In this document: one piece after another, positions 32,712-38,556 of the stretch
Layout of the letters: every line of letters starts with the position of its first letter
Numbering within the stretch: the first letter of the stretch is position 1
Assembly (NCBI GenBank): GCA_025050575.1
Contig: JALBVE010000013.1
Location: 1 to 38,556 of the forward strand
Length of the DNA stretch: 38,556 bases
Source of the DNA: Candidatus Devosia symbiotica
Lineage (GTDB): Bacteria; Pseudomonadota; Alphaproteobacteria; Rhizobiales; Devosiaceae
Direction: 5' to 3'
Program-made: the position numbers and the translations under genes
The notes under the pieces: generated by a model
What the model saw: only the letters and a program-made list of their open reading frames with translations
The model's database searches: none
What the model was told of the DNA's origin: nothing

Positions 32712-34049
32712 ATGGCGTCCGCAGCCGAACAGCTGGCACGTAATCTCAATTTTTCGACCCTTTCGAAGGCGAAGGGTCTCCAGCGGCGCATCTGGTTCAC
32801 ACTGGGAGTGCTTCTTGTCTATCGACTGGGCACTTTCATTCCGGTTCCGGGCATTGATCCGGACGCGTTCGCGGCGACTTTTGCGCAGTCGGAGCAGGGC
32901 ATTCTGGGCATGTTCAACATGTTCTCGGGCGGTGCTGTGCAGCGCATGGCAATCTTTGCGCTAAACCTTATTCCCTACATTACCGCATCGATTGTGGTGC
33001 AGGTTGTGGCGACCGCATCGCCGCGCCTGGAAGCCCTCAAGAAAGAGGGTGAATCGGGTCGTCGCAAGATGAACCAGTGCACCCGCTATCTGGCGGTGCT
33101 GTTTTGCATTGTTCAGGCCTATGGTATTGCCGCTGGCCTTGAAGTAAGCCAGGGCGTGGTGCTCAATCCAGGCTGGTTCTTCCGGATGTCGACAGTGGTT
33201 ACTCTGGTGGGTGGCACGATGTTCCTGATGTGGCTGGGCGAGCAGATTACGTCGCGCGGCGTGGGTAACGGCATTTCGCTGATCATTTTTGCCGGTATCG
33301 TGGCTAATTTGCCCTCCACGGTGGTGCAGACCCTTGAGTTGAGCCGGACAGGAGCTCTGCCGCCGCTGGCCGCGATATTTATTCTGATGCTGGCTCTTGG
33401 CGTGATCGCGGCGATTGTGTTCTTTGAGCGCGCGCAGCGCCGGCTGCTGATCCAGTATCCAAAGCGTCAGGTCGGCAACAAGATGTTCCGGGGTGATACC
33501 TCGCATCTGCCGCTCAAGCTGAATACGTCGGGCGTTATTCCGGTGATTTTCGGCTCGTCGCTGCTGCTGCTGCCTGCCACTATTGCGTCCTTCGCGGCGC
33601 AGGGCAACGCGCCGCAGTGGTTGCAGGTGATCACGGCGTTGCTGGGACGCGGCCAGCCGCTCTACCTGGTGCTGTTTGCCTGCTTCATCATCTTCTTTGC
33701 CTTCTTCTATACCGCCATCGTGTTCAGTCCGGTGGAGACGGCTGACAATCTCAAGCGTTCAGGCGGCTTCATTCCTGGCATTCGCCCGGGTGAGCGGACA
33801 GCACAGCACATCGACTATGTGTTGACGCGTATTACCGTTGTTGGAGCGGTGTACCTGACGGTGGTGGCGTTGATCCCTGAGATCATGCACAACCAGCTCG
33901 CAGTCAGTCAGTTTATCGGTGGCACGTCGCTGCTGATCGTAGTGACGGTGACCATTGATACGGTTAGCCAGATCCAGAGTCATCTGATTGCCCAGCAATA
34001 TGAAGGGCTGGTCAAGAAGTCCCGTCTTGGAAGAGGCAAGCGTCGATGA
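32712..34049 (+). CDS. secY: preprotein translocase subunit SecY
   Basis: 445 residues with ten hydrophobic segments. The start MASAAEQLARNLNFSTLSKA leads to the plug region after the first helix (GIDPDAFAATFAQSEQGILG). GMFNMFSGGAVQRMAIFALN and the cytosolic loop QRRLLIQYPKRQVGNKMFRG, which docks ribosomes and SecA, are present. It is the central pore of the Sec channel, partnered by SecE at 5422. The stop TGA overlaps adk ATG by four bases. Confidence 0.98.
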   Translation: MASAAEQLARNLNFSTLSKAKGLQRRIWFTLGVLLVYRLGTFIPVPGIDPDAFAATFAQSEQGILGMFNMFSGGAVQRMAIFALNLIPYITASIVVQVVATASPRLEALKKEGESGRRKMNQCTRYLAVLFCIVQAYGIAAGLEVSQGVVLNPGWFFRMSTVVTLVGGTMFLMWLGEQITSRGVGNGISLIIFAGIVANLPSTVVQTLELSRTGALPPLAAIFILMLALGVIAAIVFFERAQRRLLIQYPKRQVGNKMFRGDTSHLPLKLNTSGVIPVIFGSSLLLLPATIASFAAQGNAPQWLQVITALLGRGQPLYLVLFACFIIFFAFFYTAIVFSPVETADNLKRSGGFIPGIRPGERTAQHIDYVLTRITVVGAVYLTVVALIPEIMHNQLAVSQFIGGTSLLIVVTVTIDTVSQIQSHLIAQQYEGLVKKSRLGRGKRR

Positions 34050-34615
34050 GGTTGATTCTGCTCGGACCACCGGGTGCGGGGAAGGGGACTCAGGCCAAGA
34101 TCCTGATTGAGGCCTACGGTATCCCCCAGCTCTCTACTGGGGAGATCCTGCGCTCGGCGATTGTGGCCAAGACCTCCTTGGGACTTGAGGTCAAGGAGAT
34201 CGTAGATCGTGGTGATCTGGTCAGTGATGCCGTGGTTAATGGCATCGTCTCAGAGCGCCTAGACGCTGACGACTGCAAGTCAGGTTTTATTCTCGATGGT
34301 TTCCCGCGCACCATTGCGCAGGCCGAAGCCCTCGACATGATGCTGGTCGATAAGGGCATGAAGCTCGACGCGGTTGTCGAGATCAAAGCTGATGCTGATG
34401 AGCTGGTGCGCCGTGTTATACAGCGCGCTAGGGAATTAGGTGGTGTCCGAGCTGACGACAATGAGGAAGTGCTGCGTAAGCGCCTCGATGTCTACAAGGA
34501 CCAGACCGCGCCATTGGTCGCCTACTATACCGAAGATGGCCTGCTGAAGGCCGTTGATGGCATGGCGCCTGTTGATGAAGTGACGGCGGCGATCAGGGTT
34601 GCGATTGCTCACTAA
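34046..34615 (+). CDS. adk: adenylate kinase (short-LID form)
   Basis: 189 residues. MRLILLGPPGAGKGTQAKIL is the P-loop (Gly-rich loop at about 7-15), and IPQLSTGEILRSAI and FILDGFPRTIAQAEAL are the AMP-binding segments. The LID is short with no four-cysteine zinc site, as usual in this group. The enzyme interconverts ATP, ADP and AMP. The ATGA overlap with secY is a conserved coupling. It is the one metabolic gene kept within the ribosomal cluster. Confidence 0.97.
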   Translation: MRLILLGPPGAGKGTQAKILIEAYGIPQLSTGEILRSAIVAKTSLGLEVKEIVDRGDLVSDAVVNGIVSERLDADDCKSGFILDGFPRTIAQAEALDMMLVDKGMKLDAVVEIKADADELVRRVIQRARELGGVRADDNEEVLRKRLDVYKDQTAPLVAYYTEDGLLKAVDGMAPVDEVTAAIRVAIAH

Positions 34616-34792
34616 AGTTTGGACTTAACTTAGCGGTTGACTTCGTTGAATTGAGCCCTTACTGAACTGTTTCAGTCTCATGGATTATTGGGCTGGATTC
34701 GGTTCTCCAGAATGTTTGGAGTCTTGATTCCGGTCCATTGTTGTTTAATGGCGCCAGCCGTGATGGTTCGCGCTGAATGAAGGAGAGCAGAC

Positions 34793-35161
34793 GTGGCTCG
34801 TATCGCTGGCGTTAATATCCCGACGAATAAGCGGAGTGTTATCGCGTTGCAGTATATCCATGGGATTGGCGACAAGTTCGCCCTAGATATCTGCACCAAG
34901 ATTGGCATTCCCGTTGAGCGTCGTGTGAACGAACTCACTGACGCGGAAGTCATCCAGATCCGTGAAGCTATCGACCGCGACTATGTCGTGGAAGGCGATC
35001 TTCGTCGTAACGTTGCGATGAACATCAAGCGCCTGATGGATTTGGGTAACTATCGTGGTCTGCGTCATCGTCGTGGTTTGCCCGTACGCGGTCAGCGGAC
35101 CCACACCAATGCCCGCACCCGCAAGGGTCCGGCAAAGGCGATCGCTGGCAAGAAGAAGTAA
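34793..35161 (+). CDS. rpsM: 30S ribosomal protein S13
   Basis: 122 residues from GTG 34793, with GAAGGAGAGCAGAC as ribosome binding site and [20 protein letters not shown] as the standard N-terminus. The conserved region is [20 protein letters not shown] followed by [14 protein letters not shown]13 forms bridges between subunits at the head. The 177-base gap from adk has a possible TTGACT at 34637-34642 and a small hairpin (34661-34676) but no good -10 box. Confidence 0.97.
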   Translation: MARIAGVNIPTNKRSVIALQYIHGIGDKFALDICTKIGIPVERRVNELTDAEVIQIREAIDRDYVVEGDLRRNVAMNIKRLMDLGNYRGLRHRRGLPVRGQRTHTNARTRKGPAKAIAGKKK

Positions 35162-35221
35162 GAACCCGGTTTTTCAGGTTCTTCGATGTAGCTGCCGGGG
35201 CAGGCTAAGGCTAACGGCAGC
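35161..35221 (+). other. two hairpins in the rpsM-rpsK gap
   Basis: AGAACC (35161-35166) pairs with GGTTCT (35177-35182), and GCTGCCG (35191-35197) with CGGCAGC (35215-35221). Neither has a long T-run after it. They may slow decay or regulate rpsK-rpoA translation; S4-type control of the alpha operon is known in enterobacteria, but its target site is not recognisable here. Confidence 0.4.
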
Positions 35222-35246
35222 GCTGATATCGAGATTGAGGAATTAG

Positions 35247-35639
35247 ATGGCTAAGACTGAGACCACGCGCATCAAACGCAAGGAACGCAAGAACATTACT
35301 TCGGGCGTTGCCCACGTGAGTGCTTCATTCAATAACACCATGATCACCATTGCTGACATGCAGGGCAATACGATTTCGTGGTCCTCTTCGGGTGTAATGG
35401 GCTTCAAGGGGAGCCGCAAGTCGACCCCTTATGCAGCTCAGGTTGCTGCTGAAGATGCTGCCAAGAAGGCTCAGGAACACGGCATGAAGACCTTTGAGGT
35501 CGAAGTGCGTGGTCCGGGTTCGGGTCGTGAATCGGCGCTTCGTGCGCTCCAGGCTGCAGGCTTCAATGTCACCACGGTCCGTGACGTTACCTCGATCCCG
35601 CACAATGGCTGCCGCCCGCGTAAGCGGCGCCGCGTCTAA
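35247..35639 (+). CDS. rpsK: 30S ribosomal protein S11
   Basis: 130 residues. The signature [20 protein letters not shown] and the C-terminal [16 protein letters not shown] are both intact. S11 forms the 30S platform near the Shine-Dalgarno helix. The start follows ATTGAGGAATTAG. The next gap holds a wobble-rich stem around 35658-35685. Confidence 0.98.
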   Translation: MAKTETTRIKRKERKNITSGVAHVSASFNNTMITIADMQGNTISWSSSGVMGFKGSRKSTPYAAQVAAEDAAKKAQEHGMKTFEVEVRGPGSGRESALRALQAAGFNVTTVRDVTSIPHNGCRPRKRRRV

Positions 35640-35745
35640 TATAGACCATTTAGAGAGCTCTCGGCCGATTGAATGGGTCGGGAGTCTTATTGCGTTTGTG
35701 GCGGAGCGGCTCGGGCTAGAGCCGCGATTTTGAAAGGACATAACC

Positions 35746-36765
35746 GTGACGATCCAGAGGAACTGGCAAGAACTGATCAAGCCGACCAAGCTGGAGATTG
35801 TTTCGGGCAGCGACAGTGCGCGCGTGGCCTCGATAATTGCCGAGCCACTTGAGCGCGGTTACGGGCTTACTCTTGGTAATGCCCTGCGTCGTGTGCTGCT
35901 GTCGTCGCTTCAGGGTGCGGCAGTTACCGCAATCCAGATTGACGGCATCCTGCATGAATTCTCCTCGCTTCCGGGCGTGCGTGAAGACATTGTTGACCTT
36001 GTGCTCAATGTGAAGGAAATCGCATTGAGCATGGGTGGTGAAGGTCCCAAGCGCCTCGCACTGTCCAAGCAGGGCCCAGGTGCCGTGACCGCTGGTGACA
36101 TCAAGGTCACCAGCGATATCGAAGTGCTGAACCCCGAGTTGGTGATCTGCCATCTCGATGACGGCGCCGAGATCAATATCGAGTTCACCGTCGACACCGG
36201 CAAGGGTTACGTTGCCGCTGACAAGAATCGTCCCGAAGACGCACCGATCGGCTACATTCCGGTCGACTCGCTGTTTTCGCCAGTTCGTCGTGTGAGCTAC
36301 AAGGTTGATGCTACCCGTGCCGGCGAAAGCCTGGATAAGGATAAGCTGACCCTGCAGATCGAGACCAATGGCGCTGTTTCGCCGGAAGATGCGTTAGCTT
36401 ATGCTGCACGTATTCTTCAGGACCAGCTGCCGGTCTTTGTGAACTTTGAAGAGCCTAGCAAGGAAAAGGCTCAGAGTTCGGTTCCTGAGCTGGCCTTTAA
36501 CCCAGCGCTGCTCAAAAAGGTTGACGAGCTCGAGCTATCGGTTCGTTCAGCCAATTGCCTGAAGAACGACAATACCGTCTACATCGGTGATCTGATCCAG
36601 AAGACAGAAGCCGAGATGCTGCGGACCCCCAATTTCGGCCGCAAATCGCTCAATGAAATTAAGGAAGTCCTGGCACAGATGGGGCTTCATCTCGGAATGG
36701 ATGTTGCTAACTGGCCACCCGAGAATATCGATGATCTCGCCAAGCGTTATGAAGATCACTATTGA
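35746..36765 (+). CDS. rpoA: DNA-directed RNA polymerase subunit alpha
   Basis: 339 residues from GTG 35746, with GAAAGGACATAACC as ribosome binding site and [18 protein letters not shown] as the alphaproteobacterial N-terminus. The N-terminal dimerisation domain contains [20 protein letters not shown]. The C-terminal DNA- and activator-binding domain (about 260-330) has [20 protein letters not shown]. The alpha dimer nucleates assembly of the beta and beta' subunits encoded at 9128 and 13348. Confidence 0.98.
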   Translation: MTIQRNWQELIKPTKLEIVSGSDSARVASIIAEPLERGYGLTLGNALRRVLLSSLQGAAVTAIQIDGILHEFSSLPGVREDIVDLVLNVKEIALSMGGEGPKRLALSKQGPGAVTAGDIKVTSDIEVLNPELVICHLDDGAEINIEFTVDTGKGYVAADKNRPEDAPIGYIPVDSLFSPVRRVSYKVDATRAGESLDKDKLTLQIETNGAVSPEDALAYAARILQDQLPVFVNFEEPSKEKAQSSVPELAFNPALLKKVDELELSVRSANCLKNDNTVYIGDLIQKTEAEMLRTPNFGRKSLNEIKEVLAQMGLHLGMDVANWPPENIDDLAKRYEDHY

Positions 36766-36797
36766 TCGCGCGCTGCTAAGCATTTTAGGAGACCGCC

Positions 36798-37223
36798 ATG
36801 CGCCACGGTAATTCAGGTCGCAAACTCAGCCGGACTGCCAGTCATCGCAAAGCCATGTTCGCTAACATGGCGGCCGCGCTGATCAAGCACGAGCAGATCG
36901 TTACCACGCTTCCCAAAGCCAAGGATCTGCGTCCGATCGTCGAGAAGCTGATCACACTGGGCAAGCGCGGCGATCTGCACTCTCGCCGTCAAGCGATCGC
37001 CCAGATCCGCGACAAGGGTCAAGTTGCCAAGCTCTTCGCAGTGCTTGGCCCGCGCTACAAGGAACGCCAGGGTGGCTATATCCGCATCATAAAGGCTGGT
37101 TTCCGTTATGGCGATAATGCCTCACTGGCTGTGATCGAGTTTGTCGATCGCGACGTCAATGCCAAAGGCCTCGATAGTGATCCGGTGCAGATCCGTGAGG
37201 ATAACGAGTACGAAGCGGCCTAA
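36798..37223 (+). CDS. rplQ: 50S ribosomal protein L17
   Basis: 141 residues. [20 protein letters not shown] and [20 protein letters not shown] are standard. A short acidic tail follows the conserved [21 protein letters not shown]17 lies near the tunnel exit. Last gene of the alpha operon. ATG 36798 follows AGGAGACCGCC. A hairpin with a T8 run follows. Confidence 0.98.
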   Translation: MRHGNSGRKLSRTASHRKAMFANMAAALIKHEQIVTTLPKAKDLRPIVEKLITLGKRGDLHSRRQAIAQIRDKGQVAKLFAVLGPRYKERQGGYIRIIKAGFRYGDNASLAVIEFVDRDVNAKGLDSDPVQIREDNEYEAA

Positions 37224-37246
37224 ACTTCTGTCTCGTATAGTCTTTT

Positions 37247-37285
37247 GAGGACGGCTGCGGTTCACTCCATGGTCGTCTTTTTTTT
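37247..37285 (+). terminator. intrinsic terminator after rplQ
   Basis: Left arm 37247-37257 (GAGGACGGCTG) can pair with 37270-37280 (TGGTCGTCTTT), including several G-T pairs, and an eight-T run covers 37278-37285. Its position just after rplQ makes it the likely end of the long ribosomal transcript. Confidence 0.65.
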
Positions 37286-37300
37286 GGCGTGAAGGACGCA

Positions 37301-38340
37301 ATGCACAGGGATCGCGTATTGGTCACTGGTGCCAGCGGATTTGTTGGCAAGTGGACTGTGATCGAGCTGTTGAGCGCCGGGTATAGCGTATGGGGATCGG
37401 TTCGCGCGGAGGCCAAGGCCGAGAGCGTGCGGCAGGAGATGTTGTTGATGCTGGGCGATGAGCTGATGCATCGCCTCAGCTTCGTCAAGATCGATCTGAT
37501 GTTGGACAATGGCTGGATGAAGGCTATGCTTAAGGTCGATGCTATCGACCATATCACGGCCCGATTGGCGACTGAAAAACCTAAGGATACCAAAAAAGGT
37601 CGTTGGTCCGGCCGTGGACGGCACCGAACGCGTGCTGCGGTTTGCCACTTTGGCGGGCGTTCGGCGGATCGTGCTAACGTCGTCGATTGTCACGATTGGC
37701 TATGGGTACAGCCAAAGCAGCGGGCAGCGCACCTATAGCGAAGCCGATTTCACCAATCTAGCGGCCATTAAACTGCCCTGAGCCTATTGCCTGGGCAAGA
37801 CCAGGGTGGGGCGGGTCGCCTGAGCCTATGCGCGCAATAAGGATCTGGAACTGACCACCATCCATCCCGGGGCCATTCTGGGGCCAGTGTTGGATGATCA
37901 TGTCAGTCCGTCTCTGCGCCTGGTGTCGGGTTTGCTGGATGGCTCGATCCCGGCACTGCCGCGCTGGGCTTCTCGATCGTTGACGAGCGCGACGTGGCGG
38001 CTATGCATATAAAGGCATTGTCGCAGCCCAAATCGGTTGGCGAGCGCTATCTGGCGGCGCCCGACTACCTGTCGTTCTAGAAAATCGCCGGGATTCTAGC
38101 AGCGGCCTATCCCAAACGGCCGATCACTCACAAGGTCGTACAGGATTGGATCATCAGGCTATTAGCGCGGTTTGGCGGCTCGTCGCGACTTATTGTTAAC
38201 GATATTGGCTACGAGAAACATTATGCGCGTGAGAGGGGGCGTTGCTTGGTCATGCGTTTCGGTCGGGGGAGAGCGCGATCCTGGCGGCGACGGAGAGTCT
38301 GCTTGGTTTGGGCCAACTGAGCGATGGAGTGCGGCGTTAG
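37301..38340 (+). pseudogene. NAD-dependent epimerase/reductase (extended SDR), multiple lesions
   Basis: ATG 37301 (AAGGA upstream) starts RVLVTGASGFVGKWTVIELL, a Rossmann TGxxGFxG dinucleotide-binding motif. At an A6 run (37592-37597) the frame slips, and the next frame continues VDGTERVLRFATLAGVRRIV then LTSSIVTIGYG, the usual SDR Ser region. TGA at 37779-37781 and TGA at 37821-37823 interrupt AYCLGKTR (the YxxxK region) and AYARNKDLELTTIHPGAILG; relatives generally carry Trp at both. A shift near 37970, TAG at 38078-38080 and another shift near 38240 follow, before HAFRSGESAILAATESLL and the end at 38340. The family resembles dihydroflavonol-reductase-like enzymes. It is clearly inactive. 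Confidence 0.88.
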
Positions 38341-38376
38341 GAGAGATTCCAGGCGCCGTGTAGCGCTTTAATTTCT

Positions 38377-38556
38377 CTAAGGTGAAGAGCAGAAGACGCG
38401 CGACAGCGCCGTCGCCTCGATCATGTCTCGATAGCGTGCGCCATTGTAGCGTGACGCGATGGCGGCCCAGTGAATCATCGACCATTTTATATTGTCCCGG
38501 CGACCTTCCAGCGCACCGGGACAGTAGCGTTGAAACAGGGTCCGATTGAAATAGTG
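38377..38556 (-). CDS. unidentified protein, C-terminal end, 5' part outside window
   Basis: The minus-strand frame is open from the window edge to TAG at 38379-38377, about 59 codons. It reads NRTLFQRYCPGALEGRRDN, IKWSMIHWAAIASRYNGARY and RDMIEATALS. The regular mix of aromatic and charged residues looks protein-like, but I do not recognise the family. It converges on the broken epimerase gene. Whether it is intact cannot be judged, because most of it lies outside; a disrupted C-terminus is possible (the last residues RVFCSSP look out of place). Confidence 0.45.
   Translation of the reverse strand, partial: HYFNRTLFQRYCPGALEGRRDNIKWSMIHWAAIASRYNGARYRDMIEATALSRVFCSSP

Noticed and set aside
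37779-37823. Possible recoding of TGA as tryptophan, because two TGA codons sit at Trp positions in the epimerase.
   Set aside because: Intact genes here end in TGA (rlmB, rplK, rplX, secY) and use TGG for Trp throughout. TAG also replaces Trp in other remnants, and the same gene has frameshifts.

Overview
The window is a chromosomal segment of an alphaproteobacterium. Its core is the complete rpoBC, str, S10, spc and alpha ribosomal/transcription gene cluster. The protein styles (RpoB of 1380 aa, RpoC of 1394 aa, zinc-free 101-aa S14, short-LID adenylate kinase) and the flanking genes (rlmB, tRNA-Tyr, tRNA-Trp) fit the Hyphomicrobiales, and several accessory remnants read like Devosia proteins. 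That genus assignment is inference from memory; no search was run.

Layout. (1) 1-5421 is a decaying accessory region: a partial YaiI/YqxD gene, a frameshifted polysaccharide deacetylase, a hypothetical gene that has lost its start codon, an intact rlmB, tRNA-Tyr, an IS256-type transposase scrap, a response regulator with two in-frame stops, HupE/UreJ and MAPEG remnants, tRNA-Trp and an unidentified minus-strand remnant. (2) 5422-17532 is intact secE-nusG-rplKA-rplJL-rpoBC. (3) 17533-18884 is a second decayed gap, with a truncated and frameshifted YdeI/DUF1905-type gene and a broken YbjN-type secreted protein. (4) 18885-37223 is intact and tightly packed: rpsL-rpsG-fusA-tuf, then rpsJ through rplO, secY-adk, and rpsM-rpsK-rpoA-rplQ. 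(5) 37301-38340 is a heavily damaged NAD-dependent epimerase/reductase gene, followed by the end of an unidentified minus-strand gene.

How it works together. The intact genes make the ribosome, RNA polymerase, two elongation factors, the SecYE translocon and adenylate kinase: the growth machinery of one cell. Hairpins mark likely transcript boundaries or attenuation points after rplA, rplL, tuf and rplQ. Start/stop overlaps (rplV-rpsC, rplN-rplX, rplX-rplE, rplD-rplW, secY-adk) indicate translational coupling.

The main biological message is the contrast. About 37 core protein genes show no frameshift, while nearly every non-core gene is broken by one-base indels, slippage in homopolymer runs, or stops at expected tryptophans. 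This is the signature of a recently host-restricted or otherwise drifting genome; the known ciliate-associated 'Candidatus Devosia' symbionts would fit. I found no new defence system, CRISPR array or other undescribed machine. The most specific single observation is an arginine at S12 position 88, a known streptomycin-resistance position.
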